Positions 8,331 through 18,560 of a stretch of DNA of 64,000 nt are shown here, piece after piece. The DNA lies in NCBI GenBank assembly GCA_021739695.1, contig JAIPBM010000026.1:1-64000 (forward strand), in the 5' to 3' direction. The stretch comes from Flavobacteriales bacterium. GTDB taxonomy: Bacteria; Bacteroidota; Bacteroidia; UBA10329. Both the position numbers and the translations under genes were made by a program. Each line of letters starts with the position of its first letter. Position 1 is the first letter of the stretch. The notes beneath the pieces were generated by a model, which made no database searches, had not been told where the DNA came from, and saw nothing but the letters and a program-made list of their open reading frames with translations.

Positions 8331-9779
8331 TTATAATCCCTTGGCTGAAAGTAACCCGTAAGCCTTTGAATTTCCAACGGTAGTGGCATAAATAGAAGGA
8401 CTTTGCTTCTTCTTGAAACTAGCGCATTGTACGATCAAGCTTCCTATTGCATCCTTTGGACCATACTGCTTAATGGTGAAATCTGGATTGAACTTCCACT
8501 CCATCTTCTCAGCAATCTTCTCAACCAAATCAAGGTCATCTTGTTCTACAGCCCAATAAATAGGTGTCTTATTGCTGATCTCGGTCAGACAATTAAGAAA
8601 AAACGCCACCGATTTAAGCACAGCAATTCCGCTTGAACCAATCTTCACACTCGCTCCAGCATCCAAAAGAAGCTTGGCTACATCCGTGTGTCCCGACATG
8701 ATTGCGATGATAAGTGGCGTATAACCATCGCCACCAAATGTTACGTTACCACCATAATTTGAGTCCATGGTCACACCCAAAGCAATCGTCTCTACAGAAA
8801 CATCAATGTTTGGTTTCTTATCCAAGATCATCTGCATCAACTCAACATCTGCAAACTCAGCTGCGGCACAAATCGGGTAAGACTTCACTTTGCGTTTGCC
8901 CATTTCTGCTACCGACTCAGAAACCACGTCTGCTCCTTTTCTTACCATTTCTTTGGACAGATCTAATTTATGGAGTCTCATTGCAACCATCAGTGCGCTC
9001 ACTCCATCCGTTCGTTTAGCATTCACATCTGCTCCAGCCCCCAACAATAGATCAAGCATTTTTGCAGGAGTACCGTTCAAGTCATCCGTCAGGTTACCGT
9101 AGAACGCTGGAACTTTCATTCCCATAGTTTCCATCACGGGAGCACCTTTCGTAAACCCATCTTTCCGCATGTCTTTATCCATACTAAAAACCGCCAGCGT
9201 ATGAATCAATCCACCATCCACTTCTGTGTTGTTGATGTCAGCACCAGCCTTTAACAGCATTTCTAAGCAAGGCACGCAATTGGTTTGCTGCAACGTTTGT
9301 TGCAAAGCCGTAACCCGTGATGGAGGAACCGTATTTGCCGCAGCTTCCCAAGCATCGATCATGGCTTTATTCGCCTTCTTACCTTTTTCCCGCTCTTTGG
9401 CAGCCAAGGTTCTCAGATGAAGACCTGGGTCGATTGTTCCAACCGCATTTGGGTCAGCTCCGCCTTCCAAAAGAATCTTCATTACTTCGGTTGAATAGCA
9501 ATTGGCTGCGCTGATAATGGCCGGATACGAACCTCCATTTGGGTCGCAACCTTTTGCTAACAGTAACTTCGTCACTTCTGGACAGAAGAACGCAGCGGCC
9601 AGTGCGTTTTGGTTGCTTGCAGGATTGATGGAGTTTACATCCACACCTGCGTCAAGTGCTCTCTGAACTCCTGCCACATCGCATTGCATAGAAGCGGTGA
9701 ACAGGTCTTCCAGATCTCCTGCAAAAACTGAGTGTGATGAAATGAAAATTGAGAAAAGATAAACGGACAATTTTTTCAT
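8331..9779 (-). CDS. Secreted ankyrin-repeat protein
   Basis: The protein (482 aa from the chosen ATG at 9779) starts with a signal peptide (MKKLSVYLFSIFISSHSVFA) that would be buried if an upstream in-frame start at 9818 were used. The mature part is a series of ankyrin repeats, seen as recurring blocks such as ALDAGVDVN, KLLLAKGCDPN, KILLEGGADPN, MLLKAGADIN, LLLGAGADVN and KLLLDAGASV. Ankyrin repeats mediate protein-protein contacts. Export to the periplasm is unusual enough to note. Partner and function are unknown. Confidence 0.88.
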   Translation of the reverse strand: MKKLSVYLFSIFISSHSVFAGDLEDLFTASMQCDVAGVQRALDAGVDVNSINPASNQNALAAAFFCPEVTKLLLAKGCDPNGGSYPAIISAANCYSTEVMKILLEGGADPNAVGTIDPGLHLRTLAAKEREKGKKANKAMIDAWEAAANTVPPSRVTALQQTLQQTNCVPCLEMLLKAGADINNTEVDGGLIHTLAVFSMDKDMRKDGFTKGAPVMETMGMKVPAFYGNLTDDLNGTPAKMLDLLLGAGADVNAKRTDGVSALMVAMRLHKLDLSKEMVRKGADVVSESVAEMGKRKVKSYPICAAAEFADVELMQMILDKKPNIDVSVETIALGVTMDSNYGGNVTFGGDGYTPLIIAIMSGHTDVAKLLLDAGASVKIGSSGIAVLKSVAFFLNCLTEISNKTPIYWAVEQDDLDLVEKIAEKMEWKFNPDFTIKQYGPKDAIGSLIVQCASFKKKQSPSIYATTVGNSKAYGLLSAKGL

Positions 9780-9918
9780 AACTATTTGTTTTGGTTGATT
9801 CAATAAAAGTAGAATCAATTGAAAAACAGCTACTACGCGAATTGTCGTAAATCAAGCTGACGTGAAACAACACACCACCATAAGTCTCAACTCGTTACCG
9901 TTCGCTAATCATTATTCA

Positions 9919-11274
9919 CTAAATAATTGGCTGATCCAAGAACAACATCGGGTGTCCGTTCACTTCTGAACGCTTCTTAAACTGTTGCAACTTCTTCTCA
10001 TCGTTACAGATAATGAAGTAAGCATACTGATCATCAAGTAGGCTTTTATTAATGTCGTAATATTCATCTCCTTCTGAAGTTGAAATCACGGTAACACCTA
10101 CTCCAGCCTCTTTCCAGTATTTGTAGCAAAGGCCCTTCAGAACCTTCTTATAATCCTCAGGTTTTCCAATTCCCATGGAAGGTTTGAAGAAATTCTTCAT
10201 GATGCCCGACTTCTGAGCAAGGATGAACACACCCTTTGGATTTACAATCTGGAAGGTGAGAAACTCGCCCCAATTCATGGCACTACTGGCCGCAATGATG
10301 TTTCCACTTGAATCCAAATGCGCATATACACCGCTGGTAGGTGAATACGCTTTCATGCTCAACATCAGCTTTTGAAAATCTTCGAATCTAAGATGATTGT
10401 AGAACAGAAAGTTCTTCATCTTCTGATGCATCTGAACATAATACTTGCGCATTAGTGGCTCATTCTTGGTTATATCCACCAACTTTTCGTACTCCTTCTT
10501 ATTACCGTAAAGTCGGTTGATCTTGGAATACATTGTAAAAGGCAAACGCTCGTAATACTCGCCATGCAATGCGCTATTTCGATGCAACGCTTCTTTGATG
10601 CTTTGGTTTTCCTTGCCCATGCATGCAAAACAGAAGTTCACACCATTCTGATAAACCAAGTGATGAAGAATGGAGAACATCAATGAGAAGATCTTCTTTC
10701 TACGATAGATTTTTACGCCATTTTCCGCGTGTTCTGTAACGCGTAGCATGTTGTAATAATAGCCGTGTTCAATCTTTGTCTCATCTTCGTAAGGAGCAAA
10801 ATCGAACTCATTGGCGTGGATATAGCCTACAATTCGGTAATCCTTATTCTCTTCTTGTTTTCCGTAAACGTGAATAGATAGCACGATGATCGCATCGTAA
10901 TTCACCGACTGTATGGACTCAGGAATATTGTAGAACAAGCTCTGAAAGCTCATCTTTCCTCCACCCTTCTCATCCTGATGGTTCTCTGCAACAGCAATTA
11001 CCTCGCGGCATTGCTCCAAGAAATTCTCTTTACTGGTATTCAGATTGAAATGATGCAGGATCGGAGCAATTTGATCCATGTAGGCAATCGGAAAGGAAAG
11101 CAGAAGAAGATCGTCTTCGAAGGTATCTTCCGATGCAACCAACGATTCCTTCACATCGAACTTGAATAGACCATCTTCCGAACGGCCATTCTTGATGTGG
11201 AAATAAGGTCTGCGCTTATCAAAAACTTCTCTAAGTTCTTCGAGCGTTGGAATATCGGTGGCCGTTGTAGTCAT
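9919..11274 (-). CDS. Conserved hypothetical protein, possibly acetyltransferase-like fold
   Basis: I do not recognise this 451-aa protein. The start at 11274 (MTTTATDIPTLEEL) is preferred over an upstream in-frame start because the extra N-terminal residues look non-coding. It has no signal peptide or membrane segment. A central segment (about residues 125-215), with YRIVGYIHANEF, then RRKKIFSLMFSILHHLVYQNG and MGKENQSIKEALHRN, resembles the beta-strand / acyl-CoA-loop / helix order of GNAT folds, but the match is weak. It is divergent from the acyl-CoA dehydrogenase gene. Confidence 0.7.
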   Translation of the reverse strand: MTTTATDIPTLEELREVFDKRRPYFHIKNGRSEDGLFKFDVKESLVASEDTFEDDLLLLSFPIAYMDQIAPILHHFNLNTSKENFLEQCREVIAVAENHQDEKGGGKMSFQSLFYNIPESIQSVNYDAIIVLSIHVYGKQEENKDYRIVGYIHANEFDFAPYEDETKIEHGYYYNMLRVTEHAENGVKIYRRKKIFSLMFSILHHLVYQNGVNFCFACMGKENQSIKEALHRNSALHGEYYERLPFTMYSKINRLYGNKKEYEKLVDITKNEPLMRKYYVQMHQKMKNFLFYNHLRFEDFQKLMLSMKAYSPTSGVYAHLDSSGNIIAASSAMNWGEFLTFQIVNPKGVFILAQKSGIMKNFFKPSMGIGKPEDYKKVLKGLCYKYWKEAGVGVTVISTSEGDEYYDINKSLLDDQYAYFIICNDEKKLQQFKKRSEVNGHPMLFLDQPII

Positions 11275-11368
11275 GCCACGAAGAAAACAATTCGAATCGA
11301 ATCCGAACTTGATCGTGATCAACTGAAAGTGAGATTTGTCATTTGCAATGCACGCATTGCTTTATTTC

Positions 11369-11376
11369 TAAATTTG
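11369..11376 (+). promoter_or_regulatory. Predicted -7 box of the acyl-CoA dehydrogenase gene
   Basis: TAAATTTG matches TAnnTTTG. A TTTG lies at 11342-11345, slightly farther upstream than usual. The box lies upstream of the ATG at 11394 and inside the longer reading frame, which supports the shorter start. Confidence 0.5.
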
Positions 11377-11393
11377 CAGCAAACATTCAATCC

Positions 11394-13181
11394 ATGGCAC
11401 TCGAAGGCGGTACTTTTCTTATTGAAAAAGGCAATCCAAACGATATTTTCATCCGAGAGGAATTCACCGAAGAACAGGTGATGATCGGAGAAATGGTAAA
11501 GGACTTCTGTATTCAGGAGATTCAAAATAAGATCAAAGAACGAGGTCGCGAATTTGAAGCAGATAAAGACCGTGCAGAAATTGTTGGTCAATTGGAGAAA
11601 GCGGCTGAGTTGGGTCTTTGCGGTGTGGCCATTTCTGAAGAACATGGCGGCATGGCCTTGGATTTCAACACAGGTTTGATCTTTTCGGAGGCCATTGCCA
11701 TGGGACTTTCGTTTGCAACCACAATTGGTGCACAGACTTCCATCGGTTCACTTCCTATCGTTTATTACGGAACAAAAGCACAGCAGGACAAATACCTGCC
11801 AGGCGTTGCTTCGGCCAAATTGAAAGCAAGCTATTGCCTTACCGAACCAACAGCTGGTTCAGATGCCAATTCGGGCAAGACCAAAGCAATTTTGAATGCT
11901 GAGGGCACACACTATATCATGAACGGCCAAAAAATGTGGATCACCAACGGTGGTTTTGCCGACATTTTCATTGTGTTCGCCAAAATTGACGCTGATCAGA
12001 AGCTTTCTGCATTTATAGTTGAGAAGGATTTCGGAGGAATTACAATCGGTGCCGAAGAGAAGAAATTGGGTATCAAAGGTTCGTCTACGGTTCAGGTTTT
12101 CTTCGAGAATACACCAATTCCAGTTGAGAATCTGTTGGGAGAGCGCGAAGGCGGATTTGCTATGGCTTTGAACATCTTGAACACAGGAAGGATCAAACTA
12201 GCTGCTGGAACAAATGGCGGAAGCAAATTCGCATTAGATCAAGCGTTGAGCTATGCGATTGAACGTAAACAGTTCGAAACTGCAATTGTGGAATTCGGTG
12301 CCATGCAACACAAACTGGGCGAAATGGCTTCACGCATTTTCTGTGTGGATGCTGGTGTTTTCCGCATCGGTCGCAACATCGACCTGAAAAGAAAAGAACT
12401 TCAGGCTGCAGGAATGCCTGTTCAAGAATCGAAACTCGAATCTATTCGAGAATACGCTATCGAGTGTGCCATTCTAAAGGTGAAAGGTTCTGAGAATGCC
12501 GATTTCGTGATTGATGAAGCACTTCAGATCTATGGCGGAATGGGTTATTCTGCCGAAGCTGGAATTGAAATGGGCTATCGCGATGCGCGAATCACGCGTA
12601 TCTATGAAGGAACCAACGAGATCAACCGTATGCTTTCGGTAGCAGAGTTGACCAAACGTGCGTTGAAAACCAAAGAGATTGACCTGATCGGAGCTGGAAA
12701 ACAAGTTCAAAGTAGAGTTATCTCTTCTGTTTTCTCTGGCACAAAATCGGGTGCAGACGAAGAAGCCCGTATAGTACAGGCAATAAAGGATGTGTTCCTT
12801 TTCATCTCTTCTACCGCTGGCAAAAAGCTAGGTAAGAAGATGGTTGATGAACAAGAAATTGTGATGAATCTGGCTGATATCTTGGCCGATGCGTTCATTT
12901 GCGATTCAGCCGTATTGAAGCTTCGTAAACTAGAATCGATGGGTGGCGATAAGGAAAAACTAGCTGCTCAACGTGCTGCCGTTCAGGTTTACTTGTACGA
13001 ATCGTTAGAACGCGTTCGTAAGGCTGCCAAAGATGCCATCACCAGTTTTGCAACAGGTTCGGAGAAAACGAAAAACAACTTCATTGTCCGTAAACTGCTT
13101 AAGAGCTACGATGTGAATCCGAAGGACCTTCGCAGAACGATTGTGAAGTATATGATTGCGGAGAAGAAGTACTCGATTTAG
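11394..13181 (+). CDS. Acyl-CoA dehydrogenase, about 600-residue type
   Basis: Flavoprotein that introduces the alpha-beta double bond in acyl-CoA during fatty acid beta-oxidation. Visible family motifs are YCLTEPTAGSDA (FAD/substrate loop), KMWITNGGFADI, and IYEGTNEINRML, where the Glu of YEG is the catalytic base position in this family. It is 595 aa from the ATG at 11394 (MALEGGTFLIEKG), with the long C-terminal extension of the very-long-chain-type enzymes common in Bacteroidota. It ends 3 nt from the stop of the convergent helicase gene. Confidence 0.93.
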   Translation: MALEGGTFLIEKGNPNDIFIREEFTEEQVMIGEMVKDFCIQEIQNKIKERGREFEADKDRAEIVGQLEKAAELGLCGVAISEEHGGMALDFNTGLIFSEAIAMGLSFATTIGAQTSIGSLPIVYYGTKAQQDKYLPGVASAKLKASYCLTEPTAGSDANSGKTKAILNAEGTHYIMNGQKMWITNGGFADIFIVFAKIDADQKLSAFIVEKDFGGITIGAEEKKLGIKGSSTVQVFFENTPIPVENLLGEREGGFAMALNILNTGRIKLAAGTNGGSKFALDQALSYAIERKQFETAIVEFGAMQHKLGEMASRIFCVDAGVFRIGRNIDLKRKELQAAGMPVQESKLESIREYAIECAILKVKGSENADFVIDEALQIYGGMGYSAEAGIEMGYRDARITRIYEGTNEINRMLSVAELTKRALKTKEIDLIGAGKQVQSRVISSVFSGTKSGADEEARIVQAIKDVFLFISSTAGKKLGKKMVDEQEIVMNLADILADAFICDSAVLKLRKLESMGGDKEKLAAQRAAVQVYLYESLERVRKAAKDAITSFATGSEKTKNNFIVRKLLKSYDVNPKDLRRTIVKYMIAEKKYSI

Positions 13182-13184
13182 CGA

Positions 13185-14456
13185 TTACCTTCTTCCTCCT
13201 CGCCACTTATTGTTCTTAGGCTTGGCACTTCCAGCACCATTTGGCTTTGGTTTGCTGCTTGGCTGGTTCTGATTTCGTGGGGGGCGCTGCCCTTTCTGAA
13301 TCTTCTCTGGAGCCGTTTCTGGGTCTAAAGGTTCGTAACCGGGAATGATGTTCCTTGACAGCTTTTCGCCCAAGAGTTTCTCTATGGCTGTCACATAATC
13401 AACTTCATCGCCACCAACCAGCGAAATCGCTTCGCCACTGGCTCCTGCCCTGCCCGTTCTTCCAATACGGTGAACATAATCTTCTGGAATGTTAGGTAAT
13501 TCGTAGTTGATCACGTGCGGAAGCAATGGAATATCCAAACCTCGCGCAGCAATATCGGTAGCTACCAACACACGGATTTTCCCTGTTTTAAAACCTGCCA
13601 AAGCAGCAGTACGGGCATTCTGAGTCTTATTGCCATGGATGGCAGCCGAGCTGATGTTGGCCTTATCCAGCTTCTCACTCAATCGGTTGGCTCCGTGTTT
13701 GGTTCGGGTAAAAATGAGGACCTGTTGCCAATTGCCTTCTGAAATGAGCTTGATGGTAAGTGACGTCTTCCGTTCCTTATCAACACGAATGGTACGTTGC
13801 GTGATCTTCTCTACCGTAGTATTGGCAGGCGTTGCCGAAACCGTTACTGGATGATGAAGGAAACTTTCGGCCAGTTTGCGGATGTCTTTGCTAAAGGTAG
13901 CTGAGAATAAAAGGTTCTGCCGTCTTTCTGGCAGCAGTGCCAATATCCGTTTGATGTCGCGAAGAAAACCCATATCGAGCATTCGATCGGCCTCATCCAA
14001 CACCAAAATCTCCACATTTTTTAGCGAAAGCAATCGCTGATCGACAAGATCTAACAGACGGCCTGGCGTGGCTACCAGCACATCAACTCCAGCGCGCAAG
14101 GCTTTCACTTGTGGCACTTGGCTTACGCCACCGAAAATGACTGCAGCGCGCATATCTACGGCCTTGCCAAAATCGTTCACATCTTCCAATACCTGTGCCG
14201 CCAATTCGCGGGTCGGGGTCAATATCAGCGCCCGAACAGGGCGATTGTGTTTCTGATTTTCTTCAGAAAGTAACTGAAGGATCGGTAAGGCAAATCCTGC
14301 GGTTTTTCCTGTTCCTGTTTGGGCAGATGCCAAAACGTCTTTCCCTTCCAATACTACTGGAATGCACTTTTCTTGAATAGGTGATGGTGTTGTGTATCCC
14401 TTTTTCTCAATTGCGTTGAGAAGGGCTTGGGATAGCCCGAGGTCTTTAAATGACAT
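13185..14456 (-). CDS. DEAD-box RNA helicase, RhlE-like
   Basis: ATP-dependent RNA helicase of 423 aa from the ATG at 14456 ([10 protein letters not shown]). It has the ordered motifs SPIQ (Q motif), AQTGTGKT (I), PTRELAAQ (Ia), TPGR (Ib), DEAD (II), SAT (III), ARGLDIP (V) and HRIGRTGR (VI). The C-terminal tail is basic and rich in Pro, Asn and Lys, ending [10 protein letters not shown], typical of RhlE-type RNA-binding tails. A promoter box lies between this start and a longer in-frame start at 14570, which argues against the longer form. Confidence 0.95.
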   Translation of the reverse strand: MSFKDLGLSQALLNAIEKKGYTTPSPIQEKCIPVVLEGKDVLASAQTGTGKTAGFALPILQLLSEENQKHNRPVRALILTPTRELAAQVLEDVNDFGKAVDMRAAVIFGGVSQVPQVKALRAGVDVLVATPGRLLDLVDQRLLSLKNVEILVLDEADRMLDMGFLRDIKRILALLPERRQNLLFSATFSKDIRKLAESFLHHPVTVSATPANTTVEKITQRTIRVDKERKTSLTIKLISEGNWQQVLIFTRTKHGANRLSEKLDKANISSAAIHGNKTQNARTAALAGFKTGKIRVLVATDIAARGLDIPLLPHVINYELPNIPEDYVHRIGRTGRAGASGEAISLVGGDEVDYVTAIEKLLGEKLSRNIIPGYEPLDPETAPEKIQKGQRPPRNQNQPSSKPKPNGAGSAKPKNNKWRGGRR

Positions 14457-14518
14457 ATGTATAATTGATAGTTGCGAAACAGCCATCAATTGTTCAATGC
14501 CATTTCTGTTTGTTGCCG

Positions 14519-14526
14519 CAAAGGTA
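14519..14526 (-). promoter_or_regulatory. Predicted -7 box of the helicase gene
   Basis: On the minus strand this reads TACCTTTG, followed by CGG, a perfect TAnnTTTG match. A transcription start near 14512 gives a leader of about 55 nt before the ATG at 14456. Confidence 0.6.
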
Positions 14527-14551
14527 CTCCTATAAATGAGAGTTGGTGCAG

Positions 14552-14583
14552 ACGAAAAAAGGCCGCCCATAAGGTGGCCTTTC
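14552..14583 (-). terminator. Intrinsic terminator of the T9SS cargo gene
   Basis: On the minus strand, AAAGGCC and GGCCTTT arms flank a loop and are followed by further T residues. It lies downstream of the stop at 14641 and upstream of the helicase promoter. A second possible hairpin uses AAACCC and GGGTTT at about 14601-14634. Confidence 0.7.
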
Positions 14584-14640
14584 TCAATAAACCCATCAAA
14601 CCCAAGAGGACATCACTCCTTTCGGGTTTTATGGTATACC

Positions 14641-17475
14641 TCAGTCTTTTACAAATCGAGTTTGGGAAACGCCTGCTTCTGTTCTCGTAACAAGCAGATA
14701 CATTCCGGTGGCCAGCTGAGAAACATCGATTGCCTTCGTATTCTGCGCGTAGCGGCTTATTAGTTTTCCATCCATGGCATACACTGCAAGGTTCTCAATC
14801 GTCTCGTTAGTAAGGATGTTCAATACATCGGTAGCTGGAATTGGGAAGATGCGGAGATTGGCTGTGTTCGCTTCATTGATACCTGTTACCATCATATTCA
14901 CACAGATTGAGGTCTCGGTACAGCCATTGACGGTTACTTCCACCGCGTAGTTTCCACTTGCAGATGGCGTAAAATCCTGATCAGTTTCGTTCGCAATGGG
15001 GGCGTTGCTGTTATCGCAATCAATCCACTGATACGTTGCACCAGTTTGGTCTGCTGAAAGCGTTGCTCCATTTTGAGTAGTTGCCACATCAATATCAGAG
15101 ATCACAATATCCTGCATTTGCGTGACGGTGTTTCCATTACCATCATCGTAGGTCCAAGTAATGGTTGTGCTTGCGGTAATAGGCAGGTTCAAGGTGGCCG
15201 TGCCAGTGAGGGCACCAGCACAGTTGTCGTTGGCTGTTGGGTCTACCACACTTGCTACTTCGCAATATTCAGTGATTGTAGGCAATGAAACCACGGTCGG
15301 AACTGGATCTGTGTTGTCGTTGATCACCGCTTCCTGTGTTTGAGTCGCGGTGTTTCCGTTGCCATCATCATAGGTCCAAGTAATGGTTGCACTAGCGCTT
15401 AATGGCAGACTTGCGTTGTGCGTTCCGGTGACTGCTCCAGCACAGTTATCTGTAGCTGTTGGAGCAATCAATGAAGTCACCTCGCACTGAGCCGTTACAT
15501 CAGCCAAAGAACCTGCGTCTGCCACTGGGGCAGTATTGTCGTTCACAACCACGTCTTGTGTTTGCGTAATGCTATTGCCGTTGCCATCGTCATACGTCCA
15601 AGTGATGGTCGTGTTTGAACTGATAGGCAAACTGGCGTTGTGCGTTCCTGTAATGGTACCAGCACAGTTGTCCGTAGCTGTTGGAGCAGTCAATGAAGTG
15701 ACCTCGCACTGAGCGGTGAGTGTGCTCAATGATTGGGAATCAGGAACCGGATCAATGGCATCGCCAACCGTTACAGTAACGGTCTGCGTCATTTCAAAGG
15801 CACATGCCGGATCAGATGGGTTGTTGCAGGCGAAAGACCCAGCAACCCAATCGGTTGTGGCATCCATGTTGACCAAAGTGCCATGGTTTCCTCCAACGAT
15901 GTCGTTTGCAACCAGACCTGAACCATCATTGAATGGATAGACCGCAACGAGACCTGAACCTGTTCCATTCGAGCATTCGTTCATTAAGCCTTGAATCTCA
16001 CCAATGCTGCGTGCATCATCCCACAAACGAATCTCATCAAATGCACCTAAATGTGTGGCAAATCCCCAATTGTTATTGATGTTGCTTCGCATGAAACCGA
16101 AATCGAACTGTGAGCCAGTGGTCTTGTGTAACGGAGAACCCGCAGTTGTTGCCAAAGCGGTCTTCTCTACACCATCGTAATAAACTTTTGTAGTGCTTCC
16201 ATCATAGCTTACTGCCAAATGAAACCATGTGTTGAGTGGTGGCACAGGATATTCTTTTGCAGCCAAGGTATAGCCGGGGCTATTTCGGTTATAGACCACA
16301 ATCAATCTGTTTCCTCCAGCTTGTACGTAAACCTCAATGTCGCTCGTGCTGGCGGTTCCTGCTGAAAAAATGGCTCTTGAGCCTCCTGAGTTGGCTTTCA
16401 GCGTGGCTTCAAATGTGAATCCTTGCTCGTAATTAAGAAATGAGGTTACTGGCACGTTGATGTAATCGTTGCTTCCATCCAGATCAACTGCCGATGAAGT
16501 AGTTGAACCAATGGTTTCTGCAACCACATTGAATGTTGTGGTTGATGATAGGGTACCTGTATTGAAGTTGAGTGCGTTGCCTGTTCCTGTAATCGGTCCG
16601 GCAACCACAGAATTGTCTGCATCGTTCCTTAACGAGTAATTGATATTGAGCATGGAGCCGCCAGTAGAAACCGTTGCAGCACCATTTGAACACAGGTTGC
16701 TCTGTGATACAGAAACCGTTTCGTCTGTAATTGCACCAAGCACGGTAACCTCTACTATGGTGTTAGATGTATTTCCAGAAACGTCAGTAGCTGTTAGCGT
16801 TACCTGATTTACACCAATGTCTGAACAGGAGAACGTACTTTGACTTAAGCTGAATGTGGGTGTACCACAATCGGAAGTAGAACCATTGTCCACATCGGCT
16901 GGATCAACGGTAGCTTCTCCAGTTGTACTAAGCTGAACGTTGATGTTCTGCCCAATAGCAGTAACAGCGTTACTCTCGCATCCACTTACGTAGGTAAGAT
17001 CCTCAAAATAAACCTCCCAGGCCGAGTTGGTTGCTATTCGCATAGCGATGTATTGATATGAACCTGTATATCCCGATAGATCGAAGGTGAAAGGCGTTAA
17101 TGTCTGCGAATTGGCAGAATAACTGGCAAGCGTTATAAACGAACTGGGATTTGCAGGATCATCTACAACCCCTACTTCAATGGTTGCAGCAGGCCCCCAA
17201 GGGTAGATGTAGCGCGAAGTAAAACTGAGTACCCCTCGCGCATTGACCGTCTTTGGTAAAATGGCCATTGCCTCGGGCTGGTTCACGGTGCGCAAGCGTA
17301 ATTGATTACCCACCACGTTGCAATTGTTCTGTCGGTTCCAGCAGGCCGGAAGGTCGCTGCCAGTGTAACCATCAAAGTTTTCGGATATGCTCTGAACCGC
17401 TACGGTACATTGTGCTTTGGCTTCGAATTGAGCTACCAAAAAGGTAAGAACGAGAATAGATAGGATTTTTTCCAT
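14641..17475 (-). CDS. Large secreted protein with LamG-like and HYR-like repeats and a T9SS sorting domain
   Basis: The protein has 944 aa from the ATG at 17475 (MEKILSILVL), with a signal peptide ending near AKAQ. An N-terminal domain is followed by a concanavalin/LamG-like module (about residues 325-540; SLTAKEYPVPPLNTWFHLAV-type strands), then three tandem 74-residue repeats with QCEVTSL..PTATDNCAG and ITWTYDDGNGN motifs of HYR/Ig-like type. The C-terminal 75 residues (RIFPIPATDVLNI ... ATGMYLLV ... RFVKD) form a type A T9SS sorting domain. Export across the outer membrane by T9SS and a surface or adhesive function are inferred. No catalytic site is seen. Confidence 0.9.
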   Translation of the reverse strand: MEKILSILVLTFLVAQFEAKAQCTVAVQSISENFDGYTGSDLPACWNRQNNCNVVGNQLRLRTVNQPEAMAILPKTVNARGVLSFTSRYIYPWGPAATIEVGVVDDPANPSSFITLASYSANSQTLTPFTFDLSGYTGSYQYIAMRIATNSAWEVYFEDLTYVSGCESNAVTAIGQNINVQLSTTGEATVDPADVDNGSTSDCGTPTFSLSQSTFSCSDIGVNQVTLTATDVSGNTSNTIVEVTVLGAITDETVSVSQSNLCSNGAATVSTGGSMLNINYSLRNDADNSVVAGPITGTGNALNFNTGTLSSTTTFNVVAETIGSTTSSAVDLDGSNDYINVPVTSFLNYEQGFTFEATLKANSGGSRAIFSAGTASTSDIEVYVQAGGNRLIVVYNRNSPGYTLAAKEYPVPPLNTWFHLAVSYDGSTTKVYYDGVEKTALATTAGSPLHKTTGSQFDFGFMRSNINNNWGFATHLGAFDEIRLWDDARSIGEIQGLMNECSNGTGSGLVAVYPFNDGSGLVANDIVGGNHGTLVNMDATTDWVAGSFACNNPSDPACAFEMTQTVTVTVGDAIDPVPDSQSLSTLTAQCEVTSLTAPTATDNCAGTITGTHNASLPISSNTTITWTYDDGNGNSITQTQDVVVNDNTAPVADAGSLADVTAQCEVTSLIAPTATDNCAGAVTGTHNASLPLSASATITWTYDDGNGNTATQTQEAVINDNTDPVPTVVSLPTITEYCEVASVVDPTANDNCAGALTGTATLNLPITASTTITWTYDDGNGNTVTQMQDIVISDIDVATTQNGATLSADQTGATYQWIDCDNSNAPIANETDQDFTPSASGNYAVEVTVNGCTETSICVNMMVTGINEANTANLRIFPIPATDVLNILTNETIENLAVYAMDGKLISRYAQNTKAIDVSQLATGMYLLVTRTEAGVSQTRFVKD
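15080..15750 (-). repeat. Three tandem 222-bp HYR-like coding repeats
   Basis: The coding strand shows three successive copies of a 74-codon unit containing ITWTYDDGNGN. The first two encoded copies are closest to each other, and the third (encoded nearest 15080) has diverged. Confidence 0.75.
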
Positions 17476-17621
17476 GTATAGGTAGAATTTGTGATGAGCC
17501 ACAAACGTATCCTACACAAAAGCTTGGTGGAATTATCGTTTAGGAATGGACAATCGGGTTCATTAACAGAGGATAGACGATAAATGTGAGACACCAGATT
17601 TCAGACTACCCTTGCAGTGAT

Positions 17622-18365
17622 CTATTTAACGGCACTTTCAAACTCCTCCTTCCGATACTTGGAAAGTTTGGCTACGAGACCGCCTTTAAGAAGGATGTCG
17701 CCTGAGCTACGCTGATACTTCTCCATCATGTCCAAGTTCACCATCCACGATTTGTGGCTTCGGAAGAAGTTGGGATTGTCGGCCAAGAGGGTTTCGAAGT
17801 GCTTCAGATTCTTGCTTACCAGATGCTGACTACCGTCAACCGTATGAATATGACTGTACGATTCGTTAGCTTCAATCGCCACAATATCCTTCACTTCCAA
17901 AATGGTCTGATAGCCTTTGATGGAAACGGAGATGCGACTGACCGTTTTGCTTTGAAGTGCTTCGGTAAGCAGTTCCTGGTCAAAACTGCTGCCCTGCCCT
18001 ATCCGTTTTTCAACCCGTTGCACCGCTTCCTTCAAGCGGTCAATGTCGATGGGTTTGAGCAGGTAGTCAACCGCAGATACTTCGAAGGCGCGGATAGCGT
18101 ACTTGTCGGAAGCCGTAATGAAGACCATCTCAAAATCGACCTTCTCGAAGAAGTTCACGATCTCGAAGCCTGAGTAATTGGGCATCTCAATATCGAGGAA
18201 TACAAGCTGCGGCTTGAGCGCATTCATGCTGTGCACCGCTGATTCTACATTCGAATAGCTGCCCAACACGTTGATGCTCGGGCAGAATCGCGAAAGCAGA
18301 TTGGCCAGGATGCTGCGTGCGCTTTCTTCGTCATCGACTATAATGGCTGTGATCTGCTGGCTCAT
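17622..18365 (-). CDS. LytTR-family response regulator
   Basis: The 247-aa regulator starts at ATG 18365 (MSQQITAIIVDDEES). The receiver domain (1-120) has D11, D12, the phosphoacceptor D58 in FLDIEMP, and the Lys of LLKPID. The C-terminal LytTR DNA-binding domain (about 145-245) shows ILEVKDIVAIEANESYSHIHT and FFRSHKSWMVNLD. It probably works with the LytS-type kinase encoded at 20234-23086, from which it is separated by an oppositely oriented gene. A near-consensus box TACATTCG lies at 18371-18378, only 5 nt from the start codon. Confidence 0.92.
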   Translation of the reverse strand: MSQQITAIIVDDEESARSILANLLSRFCPSINVLGSYSNVESAVHSMNALKPQLVFLDIEMPNYSGFEIVNFFEKVDFEMVFITASDKYAIRAFEVSAVDYLLKPIDIDRLKEAVQRVEKRIGQGSSFDQELLTEALQSKTVSRISVSIKGYQTILEVKDIVAIEANESYSHIHTVDGSQHLVSKNLKHFETLLADNPNFFRSHKSWMVNLDMMEKYQRSSGDILLKGGLVAKLSKYRKEEFESAVK

Positions 18366-18560
18366 TGAGGCGAATGTAAACAGATATGCTGCTGCTTGCC
18401 TCTCCATTTCATCAACGAACCGATTTGTTTAGCAATGGCCATGTGGTCTTTCTCCATGCATCATGAAGCAGTTCTGAACACAGGACGTTGACTGACAAGA
18501 TCAATCCACGTTTCTGCTACTATTGAAAGCATGTTCTATATTCGAACCTAAATATAGACC

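Noticed and set aside
8403-9873. Reading frames on the plus strand opposite the ankyrin gene
   Set aside because: They are shadows of the repeat-containing minus-strand gene, without start signals or domain features.
13185-14570. Longer N-terminus of the DEAD-box helicase
   Set aside because: The extra 38 residues do not look like helicase sequence, and a perfect TAnnTTTG box lies between the two starts.
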